This document shows, one piece after another, positions 18,801-27,808 of a stretch of 64,000 nt of DNA; the stretch's first letter is position 1, and each line of letters starts with the position of its first letter. Below the pieces are notes generated by a model. That model did no database searches, had not been told where the DNA came from, and saw only the letters and a list, made by a program, of their open reading frames with translations. Where the stretch lies: the NCBI GenBank assembly GCA_045535815.1, contig JAZSMJ010000010.1, positions 1 through 64,000 on the forward strand, given 5' to 3'. The stretch is from JAZSMJ01 sp045535815 (GTDB lineage: Bacteria > Bacillota > Clostridia > Oscillospirales > CAG-272). A program made the translations under genes and the position numbers.

Positions 18801-21800
18801 AATGAAGATATCATAACGTTAAATGCTAAGGTAACTTATAAAAATAATCTTGGCGTTGAAACCCCCGTTATCGGCGGATTCGTAACGTTTACGGACGATG
18901 CGAACGGCGTGGTTCTCGGCACAGCTGAAATAGGCGTTGGCGGAGTTGCTACACTTAAGGGCATCGTTGTTAACGGCGATCTTAAAATGACCGCAAGCTA
19001 CAGCGGAACTGATAAGTTCGCTGCTGAAACAGAAATACTGGAAGTAGGCGTTAAGTCTGCTGAAATAAAGGTAGATACTACCGCTATTACAGTATATGAA
19101 GGTGGAGTTCCCGCAACGGGCGACCTTGAGGTTCTCACAGACTACACTCTCGTAGCTCCTAAGGTCTATGCGGCAGACGATCTTACAACGCCTCTTAAGG
19201 CAGGTACAGATTACCTCGTATCCTGGTACAAGTACAACGACGGCGCATGGGAGACCATGATAGATAAGGGTGAACAGACCTTTATCACAGTTAACGCTGA
19301 AGATACTTCCGTAAGATATAAGGCTACTGTATATCCGATGGGCGAGTACACAACTCCTGTAAACGGACTTGCACTTGACGAAGTAGCATTCGACGGCAAG
19401 GCAGCTACAACAACTTATATCAGCCTCAACGTAGCTTCTGCTTACGAGGGCGACGAGGTTATTCTTACTGCAACAGTTGCAGATAAGCTCGGATCTGTTT
19501 ACTACGGTGACGTTCAGTTCTACAGCGTTCAGGATAGCGTAACCGAGTACCTCGGTCTCGTTACACTCAACGCTTCCGGCGTTGCAGAGATCAGAGTAGA
19601 GGTTCCCGTATACAGCGAAACCGATCCTACAATAGAATACTATGCAGTATATCTTGAAAACGATATATACCTCAGCTCCACGTCAGCTACTGTAGCGCTT
19701 GAACAGCTCTCAACCGCTATCAAGTGGGAAGGCTCTTCCGATATTATTATATATGAAGGCGATACCACAGGTACGGTAGTAACAGATATGGATGCAGGCA
19801 AGACATACACACTTGCAATTCCCGCAGTTGTATCTCTTGACGAAAAGACAGCTCTTACAGCAGGCACAGACTACATCGTTTACTGGTATGTAAATGAAAC
19901 AGAAAACGGTACAAGCGATGACTGGAAGCTTGTTGCAGAAACTGCAAACAACGGCACTACAATAAGAATAGATCCCGATAAGGTCAACTACAGCTACAAG
20001 GCTCTCGTATATCCTGCAGACGCAGTAAGCGAGTCAGACTTTACAGTATTTGACAAGGCATGGGACGGCGCAAGCTACGTTCAGTATCTTGAAACCGGCT
20101 CTACAAACAAGACACTTCTCGTTGATACAGTAACCGACCTCGTTCTCAGCACAAGCGTTGAGTACGAAGGCGAGACCATCACACTTACAGCTACCGTTAA
20201 TGAAGCTGTAACAGGTGATCAGGTTCTCACAGGTAACGTTAAGTTCTATCTTGACGGTGTAGAAATTGCAACAGTTGCAATCGGTCTTGACGGCACGGCA
20301 ACTCTCGACGTTGTAGTTCCCGAATGGGTTACAGCAAACGGCACAGTTGAATACTCCGCTGAATATCTCGCAAACGAAGTGTATAATACATCTTCTGATG
20401 CAGAAACACTTACCGTTTGGTCAACGTCTATCGCTTGGGATGCTTCTTCCGATATTATTATATATGAAGGCGAAGATACCACAGGCGCAGTTGTAACCGA
20501 AATGAACGCAGGTCAGACATACACACTTGCAATTCCCGCAGTTGTATCTCTTGACGGCAATACAGTTCTTACAGCAGGTATCGACTACATCGTTTACTGG
20601 TACGTAAATGAAACAGAAACCGGTACAAGCGCAGACTGGAAGCTTGTTGCTGAAACTGCAAACAACGGCACAACAATTAGAATAGATCCCGATAAGATCA
20701 ACTACAGCTACAAGGCTCTCGTATACGCTGCAGACGCAGTAAACGAGTCAGACTTCACACTGTTTGACAAGGCGTGGGACGGCGTAGAATACGTTCCTTA
20801 TCTCACATCCGAGATCACAACAAAGACAGTTCTTACACAGACTGTAACAACACTCGACATCGTAGCTCTTCAGGGCGACGACATCAGCGAATCTGCAACC
20901 GTTCATGCTGACTTTACAGTTGACCACCAGGCTCAGTACGAAGGTCAGTACGTAACTCTCGTTGCAACAGTTGTTGAGGCTGTTAACGGCATCAACGTTA
21001 CAGACGGTCTCGTAGACTTCTATAACAACGGCGTTAAGCTTAACGACGTTTCCATTGCGATCGTTGACGGCAAGGCAGAATTCAAGTTCCAGGTAAGCTC
21101 CTATGATGAAGCAAAGGCTATAACAGAAAACCTTGATTCACTCACAGTTAAGTATCTTGGAACCGATACATATGCTGAATCTGATTCCACAGCTGATCCT
21201 GATGAACTCTACATCAAGTCAACTGCAATCGACGTTCCTACAATAACTTCTTCACTTCCTAACCTTCTCGGTGATGATTCCACAACCAAGACAGAGGTTC
21301 TTGACAATCTTCCTGCAGGTAAGGAAATAACGTTCACACTCGATAAGCCCGTATACGCAACTGACGGACGTGAGCTTACAGAGGGTGTTGACTTCGAAAT
21401 GATCTGGCAGAAGGCTTCCATGGCGTTCAACAACTATGCGTTTGCTGATCAGATCGGCGAAGACAAGAATGCATACACAGTATCAAGCGGTATCGTAGGC
21501 AATTCCTTCAGAATCAGCCTCCTTCCCGTTGGCGATATGACAGTCGGCACATACTCTATGCAGGCTAATATCGGTGAAAAGGACACTCCTGCTGTTACAG
21601 TAGATCCCGTTGTTATCTTTGATACCGATACAAAGACATTCGACACTACAGTTGCTACAGACCTCACAGACGGTGCTCACGAGGGCGATGAGGTTACCAT
21701 CAACGTAACGGTTGTTGCTCCTGCTGATGCAACAGAGCGTCCTACAGGATTTGTTAAGCTCACATACGAAAATGAAGATAGCACAACAGGTGAGATCGGC

Positions 21801-24800
21801 ATTTATCCGATAGCAGCTCCCACAAATCTTGATGCAGACAGTCTTACTGCTACAGTAACTGTTAAGACAACCGATCTTCCCGAAGGCACACTTACCATCA
21901 AGGCTGAGTACCTCGGAGACGAAACCTACAATGCAAACAGCGATACTGAGACCTACAGAATGTGGTCCGTTGATCTTGCTCCTGTAACGATAGTTGCAGA
22001 TCCCGATCACGCTACGCTTATCGCTGATGAAGAGTACACCATCACTCTTCAGGACGTTTACACAGATCACGGTGAGCTTCTCACTCTCGATCAGTATACA
22101 GTAACATGGCAGTACAGCGACAACAGCGGTTACACATGGAACGAGCTTACTGATGAGACAGACAGAACCGTTATCACTCAGACTCCTGCAACCGAAAACT
22201 ATGCTTACAGAGCAATAGTTACAACTACTACAAAGCTTTACAACCAGGACAACGTAAATCTTGAGGATACCGCTATCTCCAACGTTATCGGTTCTAAGAG
22301 AAACGAAACAACTCTTGTAGTAACAGCTTCCGCAAACGAAGTATATCAGTCCAACGAGATTACGCTTTACGCAACGTCTCAGGATCCGATAACAGGTTAC
22401 GTTCAGTTCTACTGGACAGACTACCGTGAAGACGGCGATTACTCCGCTTCAACCTTCACTCCTGTAGTTTCTACCGACGCTGACGGCGGCAACACATTCG
22501 AGCTTATGCCCGTTTCCGGCTCCGAGCTTGCAAAGGTAGCAACTCTCGTAACAATAGAGCTTCCCGTATCCGATGACGGAACTCTCAGAGACGTAGTATT
22601 CTTCGTTGAATACCTCGGAGACAAGACATATGAGCCCGCAACCAATATGGATGCTGCTTCCGATCTCGCTTCCGACGTAGTCAGAGTTTACTCATCCGTA
22701 GTATACAATCCCAGCGTTGAGATCACAGTAAACGGCGACCGTCTCATTGCAGACCTTGCTGATACTATAATCGAGCTTGGCACAGTTACTACACTTGACT
22801 GGGAAGAGCCCATTGATCCTTCTATCTACACACTCAGCCACGAGCTCGATTACGTGATCGAATGGCAGTACTGTGAAAAGTACGGTGCAGATCAGGAAAA
22901 CTGGCAGACAATACCCGATAGCACAAACAACATGAATATCATCCTTACACCCGAGGAAGGCTACGCTTACAGAGTTAAGCTCACAGTAAGAGACGACTCC
23001 GCTAAGGTTAAGGAATCCTACTACACAGATCAGGTTTACTACTCCAACGTTCTCGTAGTTGAAAACGCAGCTGCTGATCTTAACGTTGAGCTTTCACCTA
23101 AGTCCAGCGCAGCTTACGACGGAGACGACGTAACACTTTACATCAGTCTCTTCGGTGGCGAAACAACTCCTGACGGTGAAGTTACAGTAACTATCAAGGA
23201 CGAAAACGGAGACGTTGTTAAGACATTCTCCAACAACACCGTAAACGGTATGGTTGAGTTCCTTTGGGAAGAGGTTCCTGCAGGAACATACACAGTTGAA
23301 ACAACTGCAACTCCCAACAACGGCTATGAGGGCTTCGAAGAAGAAACCTATACAGACATTCAGACATATATAGTTCTCTACAGATCACCCGACGTTGCAG
23401 TTGAAACAAAGACAGTTATATACAACGGTCAGGTACAGAACTTCACAGCAGATGACGTAGAGTTCACAACGCTTCCCGCAGATCTTGCAGACCTTGCTAA
23501 GAGCGAAGTCGTATTCCTCTGCTACGATGCAGAAGGCAAGCTCGTTGAAGCTCGTGATGCAGGCGAATACACAGTAATCGTTTACCTGCCTCAGTCTGCA
23601 TACTGGGAAGAAAGCAAGACAGAAGCAACTCTCGTTATCGAACAGAGAGAAGTTTCCGTTACCGATATCGAAGTTCAGAACAAGATTTACGACGGCAACA
23701 CCGACGTTAATGTTCTCGCAGTAACTCTTGAAGATGCAGAAACAGCTCAGACATCAACCGGACTTCCCACAAACGAAACCGGCGTTATCCACGGCGACAG
23801 CGTTTACGCTATCGGCACAGCAGCTGCAGCTTCTGCAAACGCAGGCGATACAACAGTAACCTTCACACTCACCAAGCTTGAAGGTCCCGATGCAGGCAAC
23901 TACACTCTCGTTGGAACATATTCAGAAGATATCTCCATCGAAAGAAGCCAGCTCAAGGGCGAGATCGCTCCCGTAACACTCGTTTACGCTGACGAAGCTC
24001 TCGACTTTGACAGAGAAGACGTTTACCTCATCGACCAGGCAGGCGACGAGTATGAAGACTTCACACTCGCATACTACTACCACGACGGCACAGGCATTAA
24101 GCTTGTTGACGAGATCTACAAGGTAGGTAAGTACACAGTCATCGCATCCGGCGACGACAACTATAAGGGCGGTGCTACAGGCGTTCTCTACGTAACAGAC
24201 GCAGAAGATGCTGAAGAGGCTCACGGCACTATAGACGAGAGCAAGTACGCTTCCTCCCTCATCGACATCACAAATACTCAGCAGACCTACGGTCAGGTAG
24301 TAGGAGCTTCTGCTACAGCGACAAACGCAACTATCTCCAAGATTGAGTATCTTGTAGACGGAGCATATACAACTACAGCTCCTCAGAACGTTGGCAGATA
24401 CATCATGAGAGCTACCGCTTCTACAGGCGATACAGCTTACGGTGTATTCACGGTATACAAGGCAGCAGCAGAAGTTAACATTCCTTCCGTAGCAGGTAAG
24501 GTCTACGACAACACTCCCGTAAGTGTTGCAAACGCAGCTTCCTTCCCGGCAGGCACATACTTCACATACGTTGGCGGTCAGCTTACAGAGGTTTCTTATG
24601 AAGCTCCTGAGGATGCAGGCACTTACACAGTAACTGCTCACATTCCTGCAAGCGCTAACACAGCTGTTACTGAATACAGCTCAACATTCACTATAGATAA
24701 GAGAATCGTTACTGTATCCGTTGAAAACACATACGCAGAGATGTACAACACCAACGCTGTTTGGGACCTCACATTCGAGAACATCGCAGCAGGTGACAGC

Positions 24801-26660
24801 AACCTTGACTTTATCGCACAGCCTCAGGTCGATTACGACTACGATCCTCATGCGATAGGCACATATAACATATATCCCTTCGGCGCAATCGCTGATAACT
24901 ACAACTTCGAATACGTAGAAACAGTTCTCAGCGTTATAGCTCACGATCCTCAGGAGCCTCTTGAGATCTACGGCGAGCCTACGGGTAACATCTACTACGG
25001 AGACGAGTTCACACTCACTCTCTACGGTAACACAGGCAACTATGTAAGCCACAGCGGATACAATACCAACAACTCCAGCGACATTTACTGGAGCCTCGAA
25101 AAGGATGCAGCCTTCATAGGTGACGTAACAATCGACGCTCTCGGTAACGTTGACGTTGACGGTGTAGGTACATTTACAGTAACTGCAGTCCGCGGTAACG
25201 GCGACCTTGCAATCTACACGACAAAGACTTACACCTCCGAAAAGAAGGAAGTTAAGATCGAAATCGAAGATACATGGTACGTATACAACGCAGCTGATCA
25301 GTCCATTCCTTACTTAGCATTCTCCTACGTAGGACTTGTTGAGGGCGGTGCGACTGTAGCTGAAAGCGAAGTAACCATCTACAACAACGTACAGTCTCAG
25401 GTAGGCTCATACGTTGTAAGTGCAGAGATCACAGGCAGTGACTACTACGTAGGCACAGGCGCAGGTCTCCTCACCATAACTCACAAGGATGCAGAGGTTG
25501 TTATTACATCCCAGGCAACCATGACTTACGGTGATGCAGTTCCCGCAGTTACATTCGATCATACAGAATCGGGTGCCGCAGGCTCTGATACACTTATCAC
25601 AGGCGGTGCTTCCGTAGCATACATCTACTCCACAACCGATACAGGCGTTTACAGCCTCGTAAACGGCAACTGGACAGAAAATGAAAACTACCACATCAGC
25701 TATGTAAACGACGCTACTATCACCTCCAATAAGAGAGACGTTACAATCGTAACAGGTAGCCTCGCTGATACAGAGCACGGTGACATCACAAACGTTATCG
25801 GCGGTACATTCGAGCACATCGGTGACCGTATGTTCGGTGAAGAAAACCAGATCATGGATTATCAGGTAGATAGCTTCGTTTCCGGTGATACTCTTGCAGA
25901 TCTTATCCTCACAAACGTATTTGCTGACTACACGAGAACCATCGCATCTGATGCAAACAGAAAGTACGACGACAGAAATGCTCAGGTTGACGCTTCCATC
26001 GACGATACGCTCTACAACGTAACGCCCGGCAGCATCACATCCGATAACTACAACGTAATATTTGATATAGGTGTTCAGAACATCTATCAGAGACCGTTCT
26101 CACTTGAAATAGAAGATTACATCCCCGTATTCTACGGAGAAGACGCTATTCAGGCGATGAAGGATGCAACAGAGGTTCTTCCTTATAACGGAATCGGCGG
26201 ACTTGCTGAAAAGCTTGACCACACAATAGACGATCTTGATCTCATCTATACATGCCTTGAAGGCGATTGGTCCACAACAGCAGCAGACGGTACAGTATAC
26301 AACTTCTCAGTTGTAAACGGTAACAAGAACTACTGGATGGAACAGCCCGATCAGGCAACCATCACTATTACGTATGAAAAGCTCGTAGCTTACGTTTATA
26401 ACGAAAGCGGAACAGGCTTCACGACCATCCTTTACAAGCACGTTGTAAACGATGACTACACGATATCCAAGATTCCGACTCACCTCCCCGTAACTCTCAG
26501 ATACACGATAGTTTACGCAGGAACAGACGTAGTCGTAGCTGAAGGCAAGACCGAAAAGCAGTCTACAGTCGGAGTTTACAGAGCATCTTACAACATTACC
26601 GAGCTCACGGGTGACTTCGAGATCATCCTTAGTGCAGAAGGTTATGTTATCGTGAAATAA
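15825..26660 (+). CDS. Giant secreted multi-domain Ig-like/MBG-type surface protein (3,611 aa)
   Basis: The protein starts with a signal peptide (MKRRILSFFLVICMMVSLMP..., cleavage near SSAAEK). A non-repetitive N-terminal region runs to about residue 380. A long array follows from about 470 to 2,450, in which two kinds of module alternate. One has a conserved core W and a Y-x-Y-x-A-V-V-x-P strand (nine copies). The other resembles bacterial Ig-like Big_3_5 domains. The last third carries YDG-type (KIYDGNTDV, about 2,610-2,700) and MBG-type (MTYGDAVPAV, about 3,225) modules. No LPxTG motif, C-terminal membrane segment or SLH domain is visible, so it is either released or held by another protein; the SLH protein just downstream is a candidate. 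An adhesin or scaffold role is inferred. ATG 15825 follows GGAGG. Confidence 0.88.
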   Translation: MKRRILSFFLVICMMVSLMPPMSLFSSAAEKGTPANPYTDQSDLEWAVGHVPADDDPLAILNTLNPTPTIGDEETIEYKRDYSEFINPYKIYETQVLFYTDEAATISYDPSVHTGVSTVYVKAFQLAYTYYSQSYELIKRVYTYNGTDWVGSSAYAVTPHTEYAKLMMSPVTQIMSGPVRVEEFYGTETVYLDPTTGIAKHTLDIAGDTVTGTYMLRWEPGTLDALRKVSADLKADDYKNDAMYHALPYATPWGESEGGRLYGKYQFAKTIEFLQEETIKGTSHEYDYEVYYGNDPSAFTKIDATSTFAEGDVLNLWIKVNNFTYTEIEQEYDLLGGWFYEDTFVDPFTSDWPGSHSARSLMFSADHSAESITAEYLSAKTIETSGNVRVTLPDGTMAVAPVYADGYANVQWTVPSSLTNKGTAPVNADLKVQYIGAAESYTETLNFVTKSIADATTSNIDVVDGVFKVNETATLGVKGIVDAQGTTVAATEYTVDWYQKTSDTVADWTYIGTGLTVDVTPASTAYKYRAVVKPVGTIYEFGADEIIFATAPALAEVALGAFTADKTTAVIGEVVTATVTVTPAITGGTVTLFEDGVIVGSADLVAGTAVISYVPTSAGPKALTVKYSGIEGIYAPADFTATKVALTVTDNQLDNLAVWNIIEVNDPTINVTDLVPGKTYELGVESVPAYVYGTDYVVTWKVSVDGGLTWTDMFDGAALENISVTPQSINYRYMAVVEPMGIYTSNVKLQCGCSSTKAVSGISLYVDNEYPYENEKITLTAKVEAPVSVVGGYVDFMVDGVSVGTAVVDDAGYAYLTVNSPAYGATYVFTAVYSGNASVNASASADVKVTPKSVTIKTEKDPVTHLEKLDIIVDTTVINQDVESVLSIPKVESLDGDELKYGTHYIVKWYVDYGDGEFVEVFGTDTLTVTPETPYERYQAVIVPVTGLGSNYTAPANGIVLYPTTAAGIGGLYDTDIDFSYVKEADAAASLYNEDIITLNAKVTYKNNLGVETPVIGGFVTFTDDANGVVLGTAEIGVGGVATLKGIVVNGDLKMTASYSGTDKFAAETEILEVGVKSAEIKVDTTAITVYEGGVPATGDLEVLTDYTLVAPKVYAADDLTTPLKAGTDYLVSWYKYNDGAWETMIDKGEQTFITVNAEDTSVRYKATVYPMGEYTTPVNGLALDEVAFDGKAATTTYISLNVASAYEGDEVILTATVADKLGSVYYGDVQFYSVQDSVTEYLGLVTLNASGVAEIRVEVPVYSETDPTIEYYAVYLENDIYLSSTSATVALEQLSTAIKWEGSSDIIIYEGDTTGTVVTDMDAGKTYTLAIPAVVSLDEKTALTAGTDYIVYWYVNETENGTSDDWKLVAETANNGTTIRIDPDKVNYSYKALVYPADAVSESDFTVFDKAWDGASYVQYLETGSTNKTLLVDTVTDLVLSTSVEYEGETITLTATVNEAVTGDQVLTGNVKFYLDGVEIATVAIGLDGTATLDVVVPEWVTANGTVEYSAEYLANEVYNTSSDAETLTVWSTSIAWDASSDIIIYEGEDTTGAVVTEMNAGQTYTLAIPAVVSLDGNTVLTAGIDYIVYWYVNETETGTSADWKLVAETANNGTTIRIDPDKINYSYKALVYAADAVNESDFTLFDKAWDGVEYVPYLTSEITTKTVLTQTVTTLDIVALQGDDISESATVHADFTVDHQAQYEGQYVTLVATVVEAVNGINVTDGLVDFYNNGVKLNDVSIAIVDGKAEFKFQVSSYDEAKAITENLDSLTVKYLGTDTYAESDSTADPDELYIKSTAIDVPTITSSLPNLLGDDSTTKTEVLDNLPAGKEITFTLDKPVYATDGRELTEGVDFEMIWQKASMAFNNYAFADQIGEDKNAYTVSSGIVGNSFRISLLPVGDMTVGTYSMQANIGEKDTPAVTVDPVVIFDTDTKTFDTTVATDLTDGAHEGDEVTINVTVVAPADATERPTGFVKLTYENEDSTTGEIGIYPIAAPTNLDADSLTATVTVKTTDLPEGTLTIKAEYLGDETYNANSDTETYRMWSVDLAPVTIVADPDHATLIADEEYTITLQDVYTDHGELLTLDQYTVTWQYSDNSGYTWNELTDETDRTVITQTPATENYAYRAIVTTTTKLYNQDNVNLEDTAISNVIGSKRNETTLVVTASANEVYQSNEITLYATSQDPITGYVQFYWTDYREDGDYSASTFTPVVSTDADGGNTFELMPVSGSELAKVATLVTIELPVSDDGTLRDVVFFVEYLGDKTYEPATNMDAASDLASDVVRVYSSVVYNPSVEITVNGDRLIADLADTIIELGTVTTLDWEEPIDPSIYTLSHELDYVIEWQYCEKYGADQENWQTIPDSTNNMNIILTPEEGYAYRVKLTVRDDSAKVKESYYTDQVYYSNVLVVENAAADLNVELSPKSSAAYDGDDVTLYISLFGGETTPDGEVTVTIKDENGDVVKTFSNNTVNGMVEFLWEEVPAGTYTVETTATPNNGYEGFEEETYTDIQTYIVLYRSPDVAVETKTVIYNGQVQNFTADDVEFTTLPADLADLAKSEVVFLCYDAEGKLVEARDAGEYTVIVYLPQSAYWEESKTEATLVIEQREVSVTDIEVQNKIYDGNTDVNVLAVTLEDAETAQTSTGLPTNETGVIHGDSVYAIGTAAAASANAGDTTVTFTLTKLEGPDAGNYTLVGTYSEDISIERSQLKGEIAPVTLVYADEALDFDREDVYLIDQAGDEYEDFTLAYYYHDGTGIKLVDEIYKVGKYTVIASGDDNYKGGATGVLYVTDAEDAEEAHGTIDESKYASSLIDITNTQQTYGQVVGASATATNATISKIEYLVDGAYTTTAPQNVGRYIMRATASTGDTAYGVFTVYKAAAEVNIPSVAGKVYDNTPVSVANAASFPAGTYFTYVGGQLTEVSYEAPEDAGTYTVTAHIPASANTAVTEYSSTFTIDKRIVTVSVENTYAEMYNTNAVWDLTFENIAAGDSNLDFIAQPQVDYDYDPHAIGTYNIYPFGAIADNYNFEYVETVLSVIAHDPQEPLEIYGEPTGNIYYGDEFTLTLYGNTGNYVSHSGYNTNNSSDIYWSLEKDAAFIGDVTIDALGNVDVDGVGTFTVTAVRGNGDLAIYTTKTYTSEKKEVKIEIEDTWYVYNAADQSIPYLAFSYVGLVEGGATVAESEVTIYNNVQSQVGSYVVSAEITGSDYYVGTGAGLLTITHKDAEVVITSQATMTYGDAVPAVTFDHTESGAAGSDTLITGGASVAYIYSTTDTGVYSLVNGNWTENENYHISYVNDATITSNKRDVTIVTGSLADTEHGDITNVIGGTFEHIGDRMFGEENQIMDYQVDSFVSGDTLADLILTNVFADYTRTIASDANRKYDDRNAQVDASIDDTLYNVTPGSITSDNYNVIFDIGVQNIYQRPFSLEIEDYIPVFYGEDAIQAMKDATEVLPYNGIGGLAEKLDHTIDDLDLIYTCLEGDWSTTAADGTVYNFSVVNGNKNYWMEQPDQATITITYEKLVAYVYNESGTGFTTILYKHVVNDDYTISKIPTHLPVTLRYTIVYAGTDVVVAEGKTEKQSTVGVYRASYNITELTGDFEIILSAEGYVIVK
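19710..20089 (+). repeat. Intragenic module repeat, copy A
   Basis: This is the first copy of a closely related module in the giant gene. Identical runs such as TATTATTATATATGAAGGCG are shared with copy B about 711 bp downstream, and the proteins share YTLAIPAVVSLD and DYIVYWYVNETE. Confidence 0.85.
20421..20803 (+). repeat. Intragenic module repeat, copy B
   Basis: This is the second copy of the module at 19710. It carries one extra codon near its start (GEDTTG instead of GDTTG). The similarity is much higher than between other modules of the array, so the duplication is comparatively recent. Confidence 0.85.
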
Positions 26661-26740
26661 TATAGGATAATATCCGGAATGGCGATTGCCATTCCGGGAT
26701 ATCCCCATAATAAAACGAATTTCTGAGGAGGAAACAACAG

Positions 26741-27730
26741 ATGAAAAATACAAAAAGAATTCTTAGTCTCTGCCTCGTAGCCGTAATGATGCTCACGCTT
26801 GCACTTCCCGCAATGGCAGCCGGCGGAAATATCACTCAGATCGGCGGTTATTTCTCACAGCAGGGAAATCAGGCAAACAATACGAATACGAGCAACACAC
26901 ATACAATATATATAGCTGATTCCAAAAACGGTCTTATCTCTTCCGATAAGCAGGCTACCTCTGAGAAGGAAGCTATCGTCGTTGAAGCAGGTGCAGACCA
27001 GACTGTATATATCATTGCAGCTGCAGGCTACGAAGTTGTTGACGTTAAGATCGACGGCAAGAGCGTAGGTGCAGTTACCGAATATACCTTTGAAAAGGTT
27101 ATGAAGGATCACAACATCGAAGCAAAGTTTGCTAAGATAGGTGATACTGTAGTTGAGGATACTGAGGAAGAAGGTCTTCCTTTCACAGACGTTGCAAAGG
27201 ACGATTGGTTCTACGATGCAGTTGAATATGTTTACGGCAAGGGTCTTATGATTGGTAACAACGCAGAGGGAACTCTGTTTGATCCCGACGTAATACTCAA
27301 CAGAGCAATGCTCGCAACCGTACTCTACAGAATCGAGGGTCAGCCCGAGGTTGAGTTCAAGGGTGCATTTGATGACGTTCCCGAAGGCGAATGGTATTCC
27401 GCTCCTGTTGAATGGGCGGCAGATCTTGAGATCGTTCTCGGCTTTGGCGACGGTAACTTCAAGCCTACCGACGAGCTCACACGTGAGCAGGCAATGGCAA
27501 TGCTTAACAGATACGCAGCTTACAAGGGATACAAGACATCTGCAAATGAAGACGTTTCTGAGGCTATAATCTCTGATTGGGCAGTAGAAAACGTTGAATG
27601 GGCAGTTGAGTACGGCATCATCTACCTCGGCGAAGAGGGCGAAATTGCAGGCTTTGACGCAACAGCTGATATCAGCCGTGCGGAAATGGCATATGCACTT
27701 GCACAGTTCTCAGCTGAATATATTGACTGA
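26741..27730 (+). CDS. S-layer-homology (SLH) domain protein
   Basis: The 329-residue exported protein has a signal peptide ending near ALPAMAAGG, then a Gln/Asn-rich segment. A bacterial-repeat-like beta domain follows at about 50-130 (ADQTVYIIAAAGYEVVDVKI). Three SLH domains lie at about 145-325 (FTDVAKDDWFYDAVEYVYGKG; FDDVPEGEWYSAPVEWAADL; a weaker third around SDWAVENVEWAVEYGIIY). SLH triplets bind secondary cell-wall polymers noncovalently. It starts 80 bp after the giant surface gene with GAGGAGG in front and no terminator between, so the two are probably one operon and may form a surface complex. That link is inferred. Confidence 0.9.
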   Translation: MKNTKRILSLCLVAVMMLTLALPAMAAGGNITQIGGYFSQQGNQANNTNTSNTHTIYIADSKNGLISSDKQATSEKEAIVVEAGADQTVYIIAAAGYEVVDVKIDGKSVGAVTEYTFEKVMKDHNIEAKFAKIGDTVVEDTEEEGLPFTDVAKDDWFYDAVEYVYGKGLMIGNNAEGTLFDPDVILNRAMLATVLYRIEGQPEVEFKGAFDDVPEGEWYSAPVEWAADLEIVLGFGDGNFKPTDELTREQAMAMLNRYAAYKGYKTSANEDVSEAIISDWAVENVEWAVEYGIIYLGEEGEIAGFDATADISRAEMAYALAQFSAEYID

Positions 27731-27747
27731 TAAATAATCAAACAAAT

Positions 27748-27780
27748 GCGACCTGCTTTACAGCAGGTCGCTGTTTTGTT
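27748..27780. terminator. Terminator hairpin between convergent genes
   Basis: The stem GCGACCTGCT / AGCAGGTCGC is followed by a T-rich tract, after the SLH gene and before the convergent feoB. Confidence 0.85.
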
Positions 27781-27808
27781 TGGTGGCGGTGGCTTGCTGC
27801 AGCCGTTT

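Noticed and set aside
21483..24641. Two long minus-strand frames inside the giant surface gene
   Set aside because: They are Cys/Ser-rich shadows of a highly codon-biased gene, with no start signals.
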